Source: Xanthocytophaga agilis
GTDB lineage: Bacteria > Bacteroidota > Bacteroidia > Cytophagales > 172606-1
Length of the DNA: 64,000 nt
NCBI RefSeq assembly: GCF_030068605.1
Contig: NZ_JASJOU010000014.1
Location: 184,140-248,139, forward strand
Reading direction: 5' to 3'
How positions within the stretch are numbered: the stretch's first letter is position 1; every line of letters begins with the position of its first letter. Both the position numbers and the translations under genes were made by a program. Shown piece after piece: positions 28,592 through 35,070 of this stretch. Under the pieces are notes generated by a model. The model was not told the DNA's origin. It made no database searches and saw nothing but the letters and a program-made list of their open reading frames with translations.

Positions 28592-29674
28592 TTACATTTT
28601 ATTCAGTACATCCAGTAAAGCCTGAGTTTTCATCTCATAAAGATAGGTTTTCACAGAATGCACTTTTTGATCCCGTAACTGAAAGAATACACCTGGAATT
28701 TTGGTGCTACTGGCACTAATACCAAAGGTTTTTCTATCCTCAATATCTTTGATCTGATTCCAATGAGTCTCCAATTCATAAATTAGGGCATCATATTTCA
28801 ATTTTAGTTTCTGATAAGGCTCTGTATATTCCTTCATATAAGAGAGAAACTCTGAACCTTCATTGGTTTTGATAATTTCCAGCAGATACCGATGAGTAGT
28901 TTTGTCTTCAATCCCTCTCAGGAATCCTATACTTATATATTGCAGAGATTTTATTTTAACCCGGTTAAAGTTTGCATCACATACTACAAAGCCTTCCTGT
29001 TTCATGGGATTCAGCTGCTTGCCAGCTTCCAATACTTCTTCAAGTTTGGTTAACGGAAAGGACGGGACGGCATCCCATTTGTATTTTACTGCTACTGTTT
29101 CCGGAAATTCTTCCTGCAGGGTTTTCGTATTTCTGGCACCTAACAGAGCCAGATTGTTTTCTGTATAAGGCACTACTATTTGTGTATAGGGAGAGGTAAG
29201 CTCGAACACATAACACCAATCTGTTTCAGTAGGTAGTTTATATCCCTTACTTTTCCATGTGTTCCAGAACAATTCACTCATGGTAAAAGTCTGGTCTCTG
29301 ATCAGCCCTGAGGCATCGGGTAAACTGGCAGAGGCTATATGCCAGGCTCCATTATAAAAATAGAGTGTCATAATAGACCCATCTATCTTTTCATATACCC
29401 GTGCCTGAGTCCAATCTATAGTGGATGCATAAAACTCATCGTAATTGAAAAACTTTTTGAAAGGAAAAGATACAATCTCCCAATTGTTTGACTCATCCAG
29501 AATAATCCCCCGACATTCCTGAACCACAGGTTCACGCATAGGGGACTCAAGCTGATCATATTTTAATTGTACCAGATGAGGATACTGCTTATGTCTGTTG
29601 ACCCGTATCCCATATTGTGTAGTCAGGTCATTCAGAGACTTGCTCCGTAAGAATGTTTGTACCTGTAATTCCAT
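28592..29674 (-). CDS. T4 Rnl1-like ATP-dependent RNA ligase
   Basis: A 360-residue nucleotidyltransferase ligase. Motif I EKIDGS (nucleotidyl Lys near residue 95), RGIILDE and SFPFKKFFNYDE upstream of it as in T4 Rnl1, motif IIIa/IV at YVFELTSPYTQIV and EGFVV, and motif V VKIKS. T4 Rnl1 seals tRNA nicked in the anticodon loop by host anticodon nuclease after end healing. The same role is likely here, but no T4 Pnkp-like end-healing kinase/phosphatase was seen in the window. It lies 32 bp downstream of the second ligase gene. Confidence 0.9.
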   Translation of the reverse strand: MELQVQTFLRSKSLNDLTTQYGIRVNRHKQYPHLVQLKYDQLESPMREPVVQECRGIILDESNNWEIVSFPFKKFFNYDEFYASTIDWTQARVYEKIDGSIMTLYFYNGAWHIASASLPDASGLIRDQTFTMSELFWNTWKSKGYKLPTETDWCYVFELTSPYTQIVVPYTENNLALLGARNTKTLQEEFPETVAVKYKWDAVPSFPLTKLEEVLEAGKQLNPMKQEGFVVCDANFNRVKIKSLQYISIGFLRGIEDKTTHRYLLEIIKTNEGSEFLSYMKEYTEPYQKLKLKYDALIYELETHWNQIKDIEDRKTFGISASSTKIPGVFFQLRDQKVHSVKTYLYEMKTQALLDVLNKM

Positions 29675-29706
29675 ATCTCTAAAGAGGGATTTTCGTTTGA
29701 ATCAAT

Positions 29707-30696
29707 TTATTCGTATTTCAATAAGAATTCCGGATTGATGGCTTTAAAAGATACTCTACCTAGTGTACCCACCTTTTCTGTCAGAGGCCTGATAACAATA
29801 CCTTCCCGCCAGACAGCTGGATTCAATACGGACTTTGCTTTTGATTTTTCAACCAGTGCCTGGATATCATTGCTAAGAGCAAAGTCAGTTTCCAGAACAG
29901 GTACGGGTGTCAGACCCAACTGAGTTATCGTTTTCTGAAAGCCTTCGAAATCGAGGTACTTATACTGATCAATGTCAAATACATTGAAGAATTGTACTGT
30001 CTGACCTTTTAATTTGTACAGGTTACCCTGAATGCCTTCCCCAATGATCTCACCTTGCAGCGCAAAGTTTCCATTCAGGCTTCTCAGTTTTTCTTCGATT
30101 TTTAATGTTCTGGCTACTTTCCATAAGGAGTTATCTGGTGTTTCGAACAATTCCAGGTTTCTGCTGCATACACCAAATTCTCCATTTCTGAGGTAGTACG
30201 TTACAGAAGATCCATCCAATTTTTCTGTGACGTAACATGTGTCACCCTGACAGGCATCCAATAGTTCCTGAAGTACCTGCACTCTGGTTTCATCTGTTTT
30301 TGGAATAAAACTGGGAAACAGGCCTTTGGCTATTCCTGCCAATTGAGCAGGTACAGGTGGTTCATATTTGATAATGCCCAAAATATCCGTTACATCCAGA
30401 TCCTCAGTGATAGGTGTATCTTTTGGCAGAATATGTAATGGAAAACAAATACCCTGAGAAACCTGACCTCTCAGCCGTACTGTACGTATTCTCATACCCC
30501 TGGCTTTAAGAAATTCAAACTCAGGTTTTTCAGGCAGCAGACTGTCGATTTCACAGTATACACAGAGGTCGCCAACGGCAAATTCGCCTTTTTTGACCAC
30601 CAGTTGCCAGCCAAGGACAGTTGCCTTTTCAATGGCGTCTGCTTCTGGAATAGGCTCCAGATTTTTGATTCGTTGAATCGATGCTAATTTTCTCAT
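29707..30696 (-). CDS. RNA ligase, DRB0094 family (Rnl5-like)
   Basis: A 329-residue ligase. The N-terminal 120 residues form the OB-like domain typical of Deinococcus RNA ligase (MRKLASIQRIKNLEPIPEADAIE at its start), followed by the adenylyltransferase domain: motif I EKLDGSS near 160, FALQGEIIGEGIQGN, FFNVFDID, EGIVIRP and motif V VSFKAIN near the C-terminus. The Deinococcus enzyme seals 3'-OH/5'-phosphate nicks in duplexes when the 3'-OH side is RNA. It is the first protein gene downstream of the tRNA/Y RNA array. Confidence 0.92.
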   Translation of the reverse strand: MRKLASIQRIKNLEPIPEADAIEKATVLGWQLVVKKGEFAVGDLCVYCEIDSLLPEKPEFEFLKARGMRIRTVRLRGQVSQGICFPLHILPKDTPITEDLDVTDILGIIKYEPPVPAQLAGIAKGLFPSFIPKTDETRVQVLQELLDACQGDTCYVTEKLDGSSVTYYLRNGEFGVCSRNLELFETPDNSLWKVARTLKIEEKLRSLNGNFALQGEIIGEGIQGNLYKLKGQTVQFFNVFDIDQYKYLDFEGFQKTITQLGLTPVPVLETDFALSNDIQALVEKSKAKSVLNPAVWREGIVIRPLTEKVGTLGRVSFKAINPEFLLKYE

Positions 30697-30745
30697 AGTC
30701 GTAGTGTAGTATTGATTGATACCATTAATTGAATAAAAACTAAAA

Positions 30746-30874
30746 GGGTAACTGGCAATCAGAGTCTTATTACGGGCTTTTACCGCATCTTCCTGTTTAC
30801 ACAGGACGCTTTGTCTCGATTAAGCTATAGCATACAAGGGTATGATAGAAGTACCTCTGATTTACGACACCTTT
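30746..30874 (-). ncRNA. Y-RNA-like RNA Y1 (two-hairpin type)
   Basis: Carries the family stem: 5' strand GTGTCGTA, helix AATCAGAG, G, TACTTC; 3' strand CTCTGATT then GCCAGTTACC. The 8-bp helix is perfect. The insert is not tRNA-like: a 9-bp hairpin with loop CCTT, then a 10-bp hairpin GCGTCCTGT...ACAGGAAGATGC with an AA bulge. Last member of the array, 50 bp before the DRB0094 ligase gene. Confidence 0.65.
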
Positions 30875-30901
30875 TATATAGGAATAAATTCAGAAAGTTG
30901 T

Positions 30902-31045
30902 TACTACATTGAGGAGTGACAGGCAAAAAGAGCACATTTCTCTACCATTGAGCTATCCTGCCTAAGCAGAAGCAGGAATCGAACCTGCAACCTTTCAATT
31001 TTGAATCGAACGAAGTATCTCTTTTTTACGACATCCCATGTAGTA
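30902..31045 (-). ncRNA. Y-RNA-like RNA Y2 with permuted tRNA module
   Basis: Family stem: ATGTCGTA-AAAAAGAG-A-TACTTC and CTCTTTTT-GCCTGTCAC, extended outward by an 8-bp helix TACTACAT / ATGTAGTA that fixes the ends. In between, in order: an anticodon-like hairpin TTCGA-TTCAAAA-TTGAA, T-arm GCAGG-TTCGATT-CCTGC, acceptor strands TTCTGCT and GGCAGGA joined by only TA, and D-arm GCTC-AATGGTA-GAGA. This is tRNA order with the acceptor ends joined and new ends opened at the anticodon stem. Confidence 0.75.
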
Positions 31046-31053
31046 CACTCCCT

Positions 31054-31128
31054 TGGTTGCTTCGAAACGAGTCGAACGTTTATCTGCTGGTTCGTAGCCA
31101 GCTGTCCTATCCTTTGAACGACGAAGCA
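31054..31128 (-). tRNA. tRNA-Arg(ACG)
   Basis: Complete cloverleaf: acceptor TGCTTCG / CGAAGCA, D-arm GTTC...GGAC, anticodon arm GCTGG-CTACGAA-CCAGC, T-arm AAACG-TTCGACT-CGTTT, discriminator A, CCA encoded. Confidence 0.9.
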
Positions 31129-31142
31129 ATAGTATTTTTAGG

Positions 31143-31215
31143 TTCGCCCGATGGGATTTGAACCCATGACTCCCTCATTAAAAGTGAGGTACTCTAGCCA
31201 CTGAGTTACGGGCGA
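31143..31215 (-). tRNA. tRNA-Lys(TTT)
   Basis: Complete cloverleaf: acceptor TCGCCCG / CGGGCGA, D-arm ACTC...GAGT, anticodon arm CCTCA-CTTTTAA-TGAGG, variable GAGTC, T-arm ATGGG-TTCAAAT-CCCAT, discriminator A; CCA not encoded. Confidence 0.93.
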
Positions 31216-31221
31216 ATAAAA

Positions 31222-31297
31222 AGAGGCGATAAGCGAAGAATCAAATAATCAATTTTAGATCCGTAGTCTAACGAAGTAACATTTTCCAACGGCACTC
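31222..31297 (-). ncRNA. mini Y-RNA-like RNA Y3 carrying an Arg(ACG)-type anticodon hairpin
   Basis: Family 5' strand AGTGCCGTT-GGAAAATG-T-TACTTCG and 3' strand GATTCTTC-GCTTATCGCC (helix imperfect), closed outside by AAAGAG / CTCTTT. The only insert is one stem-loop TTAGA-CTACGGA-TCTAA, with the size and layout of an anticodon arm showing ACG, the anticodon of the tRNA-Arg 100 bp away. About 76 nt in all. Confidence 0.6.
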
Positions 31298-31299
31298 TT

Positions 31300-31384
31300 T
31301 GGTTGCGGAAGCGGGACTCGAACCCGCGAGGCACAAGGCGGAGGCTTATGAGACCTCTCAGATACCAGCTACTGTCATTCCGCA
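31300..31384 (-). tRNA. class II tRNA-like gene with CAT anticodon
   Basis: Acceptor TGCGGAA / TTCCGCA, anticodon arm GAGGT-CTCATAA-GCCTC, a 13-nt variable region, T-arm GCGGG-TTCGAGT-CCCGC, discriminator A and encoded CCA. A CAT anticodon with a long variable arm is odd: tRNA-Met and tRNA-Ile2 are class I. The D-arm is weak (3 bp CAG/CTG), so this may be a divergent or non-canonical tRNA. Confidence 0.7.
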
Positions 31385-31414
31385 ATCATGTGTTTTCTGT
31401 TTGAGTCAAGAAGA

Positions 31415-31552
31415 ATTGGGGTAACTAACGAAAAGAGACTATTACATTGCTCTACCACTGAGCTACTCTATCATAAATAGTGATAAAGGCAGGATTCGAA
31501 CCTGCGACCCATGGCGTTAAAGGCGAAGTAACTCTTCTCTACGACACCCAAT
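31415..31552 (-). ncRNA. Y-RNA-like RNA Y4 with permuted tRNA module
   Basis: Family stem GTGTCGTA-GAGAAGAG-T-TACTTC / CTCTTTTC-GTTAGTTACC with outer helix ATTGGG / CCCAAT. The 3' half comes first: loop CTTTAAC with GC...GCCAT, variable GGGTC, T-arm GCAGG-TTCGAAT-CCTGC, acceptor CTTTATC. After a 9-nt linker comes the 5' half: acceptor GATAGAG, TA, D-arm GCTC-AGTGGTA-GAGC, A, ATG. Joining ATG to GC-CTTTAAC-GCCAT restores a perfect 5-bp anticodon stem; the anticodon would then read TTA, complementary to the stop codon UAA. Confidence 0.8.
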
Positions 31553-31563
31553 ATTTTAGAGGA

Positions 31564-31605
31564 GAGTGTTAGTTTACAATCGTACACTAACACTCCTTAC
31601 ACTCT
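31564..31605 (-). terminator. hairpin after the GTPase fragment
   Basis: A 9-bp stem AGTGTTAGT / ACTAACACT with a 12-nt loop directly after the stop codon of the GTPase fragment; no clear U-tract. Confidence 0.5.
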
Positions 31606-31836
31606 TTATTCTTTTACAGTCCAGTAGAACTTGACACAAGAGGACTTAATGGTAATGCCACGTTGTTGTTCTTCGGGCATACTATCTGTAACTGTATTGC
31701 CACCATCTACGCTACCACGCCGATGAATGGCTTCTGCTAAGAAGAGTATTTCTTCCGAGAGTGTGGTTTTACCAGAGTCGACATGGGCAATAAAGCCGAT
31801 ATTGCGGAGGTTTTGTAAATCTTTCATAGTTTTCAA
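31606..31836 (-). pseudogene. isolated N-terminal fragment of an EF-G-like translational GTPase
   Basis: Only 76 residues. NIGFIAHVDSGKTTLSEEIL contains the P-loop (AHVDSGKT), and TDSMPEEQQRGITIKSS is the switch I region of EF-G/RF3/TetM-type GTPases. The rest of the protein (about 600 residues) is missing; the frame stops at WTVKE and a hairpin follows. It has its own start context (ACTATGAAA) and a TACAACT motif slightly upstream, like the real genes of the island. It may be a remnant, or a kept small protein that mimics the GTPase N-terminus. Confidence 0.6.
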
Positions 31837-31957
31837 GTTGTAGTTTTCAATAATTGTAAAAATTTATAAGTGAAAAGAATCTTTTCCGATTACGACTCTA
31901 TACGATGAGGTACAGTCATCAGTCAAGTATTTCTTTTCTACAATACCTTTCTTGTAA

Positions 31958-32512
31958 TCAATTTTGTCTAAGCTTATTTTTTTCCTTCCGCCAGCGATAA
32001 AGTAGTTCTGCTTTTCTCTGTCTTTGTGTATCCACTTGAATTGAATTAATGTCTGCAATCCTATAACATGCCAGACCATTATCTTCTCCAAGTGTACCAA
32101 TAGAGTGAATAATCACACAATCATCGCCAGTTTCGCGTACAAAGCCTGTTTCAAGTGTATCGTTAACTTCAAGAGAAATCAGCTTTTCCAGAAATTGCTT
32201 AAGTACATTCATTGGCCATTCGTTGATAAGAGAGCTTTCCAGTTCCTGCACTGTCTGTGTCTCCAGTAGCTGGCTATTTTGAATCAAGTGGTCAAAGGAT
32301 CTTGTATAGTCATTTGTAAATTCTACTCTTTCAATGTTATAGGTCTTTATTACAATGATTCCATCCGGTTTCCCAAGAGTGCTAAAGTGTTGAAGGTCTA
32401 TGGTTTCTGAGGTATAGTTTAGGATATAGCCCAACCAGAATTTGCTATCTCCCCGTAAATAGATAGAGAGTAACTTTTTCTGTGTTTTCGAAATCTCAAA
32501 TAGTTTTTCCAT
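31958..32512 (-). CDS. uncharacterised protein between Ro60 gene and array, possibly frameshifted
   Basis: A 184-residue soluble protein, beta-rich in both halves (RGDSKFWLGYILNYTSETIDLQHFS; DDCVIIHSIGTLGEDNGLACYRIADINSIQVD). No family is recognised; the repeated strand-turn-strand pattern ending in an I-D-x-I-x-V motif recalls small Sm-like/SH3-like barrels, uncertainly. At its end a run of seven A follows CGGAAGG. Skipping one base there opens a frame reading ISLDKIDYKKGIVEKKYLTDD and on for 37 codons to 31864, which continues the style of the protein. The gene may therefore be longer and interrupted. Confidence 0.6.
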   Translation of the reverse strand: MEKLFEISKTQKKLLSIYLRGDSKFWLGYILNYTSETIDLQHFSTLGKPDGIIVIKTYNIERVEFTNDYTRSFDHLIQNSQLLETQTVQELESSLINEWPMNVLKQFLEKLISLEVNDTLETGFVRETGDDCVIIHSIGTLGEDNGLACYRIADINSIQVDTQRQRKAELLYRWRKEKNKLRQN

Positions 32513-32588
32513 TGGGAGTGAGAAGTCTGTTAAAACTCTATTTACAAGCAGGTTGAGTAATGCATCATCTCAACCTGCTATTCGAATA

Positions 32589-34106
32589 TTAAAGGATAAT
32601 CTTTTCAATCTCAGCTACTGCATTGCTGCCATTTTCAATGGCCTCCAGTATATCAAATACTTTGTCTGACCAACCTGCAATCATGAATACATCATTACTT
32701 TCAGTCCGTAGTGGCATTTGTCCGTAGCCTGCCAGATCAAAAAGGTAGATTTTAGCATTGGGAGCAATCTGTTTGTATTTGCCCCATAGTTTGGCAATGT
32801 TGTTGCCATCACCTTTGCTATTCCATAGCTGACAATCTGTGAAGAACATGACTTTGTCCACTACTTGGCCTTTGTCAATCAGATCCTGTATCACCAGATG
32901 ACCATTCGTTGCGTATCCTACTTCACCTTCCCGTCTGCGTAATTCAGTGGTGTTAGCCAGAATATGGTTGCTTGCCAGATTGACTACTTTCCACCGATCA
33001 CCGAAGAAACCTGAAATTACTGATTTGCTACGGGATTGTAGAAGCATAGCCAGGATCAGACCGATATCATAGTTTTGTATTCGGCTACGTGGTGAGATAA
33101 AGGTTTGCATAGAACCTGAAACATCACACGCAAGCAATACTTTTGTATTAATATCAAATCCTTTGATATTAGCTGCACTAACTTTTACCGCATCTTCCAG
33201 TGCATTTAGTATCAGTGAAGTGTATACTGTGTTCACTTCTTTCAGTTCCCGGTATGCTGCCAGAAATCGGAATGGAAGCTGTTTTGAATTTTTAACTTCT
33301 CTCTCATTGGCCAGTCGGTCTGCAACCCGATTTATATGTTGTTCACTAACTGTTGCCTGTAGGATATTTCGCAGGTTTCGTAGCAATGCCATATAACCCA
33401 GTTTACCAGAATCAATCAGTTCTTCCCATTTTGCTTTAACTGCTGCCTGACGAGTTGCTTCATTTTCAAAGGATTGCTGACCTAGTGCAGATAGTTCAAC
33501 CTCCCATGTGTAAGGTACTGTCAGTCCATCATTCACGATTTTATCGAAGAGCAGTTGTTGGGTTTCATCTTTTGCTTTTGGGTGTACCAGAAACAATGCA
33601 TCTCGTAGTTTCACTTCTGCCTCACGGTTGTATTTTGCAAACTGGTATTCGTCAAATTTATTGAAGGCCAGTGCAATACCTCTCTGTAGTTGTTTAGAAA
33701 GTTTTCCCAGTTTTTTGATTCCATCCCTACGGTTAGCTGCCTGGTAATAAGCTAGCAGTTCGGTAATTTCATCTGCACGTTGGATAATCCGGCTTACCAT
33801 TTTGGATACCAGTTGGTCTCCTGAGTGTACCCGGACTAGCTCAACTGCCAATACCAGAGGTATAGAACGCAGATGCATTCGTTCCCTAGCATATACAGCA
33901 AGTTGTGCCACAAATACCGGATCAACCTTCTGGATCAGGATTCGGATGCGATCTATTTTCTGATCTGCCTTTTCATAGAACTGATCAGAAAGTGAAGAGG
34001 TTACTACTGCTGAATATAGTTCCAGTTCTGAAGTGATTGTATAGGCAGGTGCACCTTCATGGTTTACAATCTGGTTTTTGTTTTTAGTAAGAATATTAAA
34101 TTTCAT
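32589..34106 (-). CDS. rsr: Ro60/TROVE-domain RNA-binding protein (Rsr-like)
   Basis: A 505-residue Ro60 orthologue, close to the usual length. The HEAT-repeat TROVE ring covers about residues 15-320 (AVYARERMHLRSIPLVLAVELV is typical). The C-terminal von Willebrand A-like domain has an intact MIDAS start LACDVSGSMQT near residue 330. Bacterial Ro60 binds Y RNAs on its outer surface and misfolded or damaged RNA in its cavity, often tethering an exoribonuclease. The gene is flanked on both sides by Y-RNA-like genes. Its start lies in the shared CTACAACTATG leader. Confidence 0.93.
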   Translation of the reverse strand: MKFNILTKNKNQIVNHEGAPAYTITSELELYSAVVTSSLSDQFYEKADQKIDRIRILIQKVDPVFVAQLAVYARERMHLRSIPLVLAVELVRVHSGDQLVSKMVSRIIQRADEITELLAYYQAANRRDGIKKLGKLSKQLQRGIALAFNKFDEYQFAKYNREAEVKLRDALFLVHPKAKDETQQLLFDKIVNDGLTVPYTWEVELSALGQQSFENEATRQAAVKAKWEELIDSGKLGYMALLRNLRNILQATVSEQHINRVADRLANEREVKNSKQLPFRFLAAYRELKEVNTVYTSLILNALEDAVKVSAANIKGFDINTKVLLACDVSGSMQTFISPRSRIQNYDIGLILAMLLQSRSKSVISGFFGDRWKVVNLASNHILANTTELRRREGEVGYATNGHLVIQDLIDKGQVVDKVMFFTDCQLWNSKGDGNNIAKLWGKYKQIAPNAKIYLFDLAGYGQMPLRTESNDVFMIAGWSDKVFDILEAIENGSNAVAEIEKIIL

Positions 34107-34170
34107 AGTTGTAGTAATTGGTTAAAGGTGATTAACGACACTTTTTAATGGTAATGCATAGTTTATAGAT

Positions 34171-34297
34171 TGAGGCAACAGACGAAAAGTGACTTTTAAA
34201 ATTGCACCATCACACCAACGTGTGAGCAGGATTTACACCTGCAAGCTCCGACTTCCAAAGTCAGCGTGTCGAAGTAACACTTTTCTACGGCACTCAT
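34171..34297 (-). ncRNA. Y-RNA-like RNA Y5 with permuted tRNA module (TGG)
   Basis: Family stem AGTGCCGTA-GAAAAGTG-T-TACTTC / CACTTTTC-GTCTGTTGCC, with perfect 8-bp helix. The insert has an intact anticodon arm CTGAC-TTTGGAA-GTCGG (TGG, as in the array's tRNA-Pro), variable AGCTT, T-arm GCAGG-TGTAAAT-CCTGC and an acceptor stem TCACAC / GTGTGA sealed by tetraloop GTTG. The D-arm region is degenerate. It is the first RNA upstream of the Ro60 start. Confidence 0.75.
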
Positions 34298-34299
34298 AG

Positions 34300-34383
34300 T
34301 GGAAGCAGTAGGATTCGAACCTACTCAGCCCGAAGGCAACTGATTTACAGTCAGCTCCAACTCTCCATCTTTGGCGTACTTCC
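34300..34383 (-). tRNA. tRNA-Tyr(GTA)
   Basis: Complete class II cloverleaf: acceptor GGAAGTA / TGCTTCC, anticodon arm GCTGA-CTGTAAA-TCAGT, long variable arm, T-arm GTAGG-TTCGAAT-CCTAC, discriminator A; CCA not encoded. Confidence 0.93.
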
Positions 34384-34394
34384 AGATTACATAC

Positions 34395-34538
34395 AAGAGG
34401 CAACAAGCAAAAAGTCTTCTATGGGCTCTATCGAGTTACCTGTGTTCTGAAATATTAAACTATCCTGATCATTCAGGAACAGGGGTTACACCTGTACAAC
34501 AGATTGGAACGAAGTATGACTTTTTTACGACACTCTTT
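34395..34538 (-). ncRNA. Y-RNA-like RNA Y6 with tRNA-like module
   Basis: Family stem AGTGTCGTA-AAAAAGTC-A-TACTTC / GACTTTTT-GCTTGTTGCC, outer AAGAG / CTCTT. Insert: T-like arm ACAGG-TGTAACC-CCTGT, acceptor stem TCCTGA / TCAGGA sealed by tetraloop ATGA, TA, D-arm GTTT...GAAC, then a further stem-loop around CTCGATA in the anticodon-arm position. Here the anticodon-like hairpin lies in the 5' half, unlike Y2 and Y5. Confidence 0.7.
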
Positions 34539-34540
34539 TG

Positions 34541-34615
34541 TCGGGGTGGCAGGATTCGAACCTGCGGCCTCCACATCCCAAATGTGGCGCGCTAACCTGA
34601 CTACGCTACACCCCG
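34541..34615 (-). tRNA. tRNA-Pro(TGG)
   Basis: Complete cloverleaf: acceptor CGGGGTG / CACCCCG, D-arm GCGT...GCGC, anticodon arm CCACA-TTTGGGA-TGTGG, T-arm GCAGG-TTCGAAT-CCTGC, discriminator A. Confidence 0.93.
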
Positions 34616-34621
34616 AGACCT

Positions 34622-34712
34622 TGGTGGAGAAGGTGGGACTCGAACCCACAATACGCTTTGACACGTACGACAGTTTAGCAAACTGCTCCGTTAACCATTC
34701 TGGCACCTCTCC
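34622..34712 (-). tRNA. tRNA-Ser(GCT)
   Basis: Class II cloverleaf: acceptor GGAGAGG / CTTCTCC, anticodon arm GCAGT-TTGCTAA-ACTGT, long variable arm, T-arm GTGGG-TTCGAGT-CCCAC and encoded CCA. Discriminator is A where bacterial tRNA-Ser usually has G. Confidence 0.88.
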
Positions 34713-34725
34713 ATTTTTTACTTAA

Positions 34726-34923
34726 AAAAAGGCTACAAGCGGGAAGAGATCTGGCTTTTCGCCGTCGTCCTTATCCTGCGTATAGGACAGTGGACACGCC
34801 TTCGACATCCCAACGGGTGGGACTTGCACCTTTACAGGCATTGGCTTCGCTCTATCGGTTACCCGATATACGCTACCTTAGGACCATTATAGTATGAAGT
34901 AACTCTTCCCTACGGCACTTTTT
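34726..34923 (-). ncRNA. Y-RNA-like RNA Y7 carrying a 23S rRNA mimic
   Basis: Family stem AGTGCCGTA-GGGAAGAG-T-TACTTC / CTCTTCCC-GCTTGTAGCC, with outer helix AAAAAG / CTTTTT. Directly after the stem comes ACTATAATGGTCCTAAGG and then TAGCG, matching the universally conserved 23S rRNA segment of helices 69-71 (E. coli about 1912-1935) at 22 of 23 positions. TCGGGTAACCGA follows, a shortened version of the next 23S hairpin. The remaining 110 nt fold into several short hairpins I cannot name. Confidence 0.75.
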
Positions 34924-34939
34924 GTTTCATTGATATTTT

Positions 34940-35050
34940 TTTTGCTTTCAGTGTGTCCTTTTTGAACGCTCCCGTTTGCAAACAGGAGTGGTTGGATTAA
35001 CCACATCTCACTTCTGCGAATGAGGCCCACTAAGAAGGCAGGCACTACTT
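34940..35050 (-). ncRNA. divergent Y-like RNA Y8 with permuted tRNA elements
   Basis: It starts AGTGCC like the family, but the next block differs, and the closing helix (CTTCTTAGTG with CACTGAAAG) is imperfect. Inside: hairpin CTCAT...GTGAG, T-arm-like GTGGT-TAATCCA-ACCAC, acceptor strands TCCTGTT / AACGGGA sealed by TGCA, and D-arm GTTC-AAAAA-GGAC. The order is that of a permuted tRNA. Probably a degenerate family member. Confidence 0.45.
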
Positions 35051-35070
35051 TGGGGGTTTATAACCCTGGA

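Noticed and set aside
34473..34725. Open frames across the tRNA-Pro/tRNA-Ser genes (GFEPAASTSQMW-type proteins)
   Set aside because: These are the familiar false proteins produced by translating T-arm and anticodon regions of tRNA genes.
34875..34897. Homing endonuclease (I-CeuI-like) site
   Set aside because: The resemblance comes from the 23S rRNA-like segment; it lies inside a structured RNA of the Y family, with no rRNA gene or homing endonuclease nearby.
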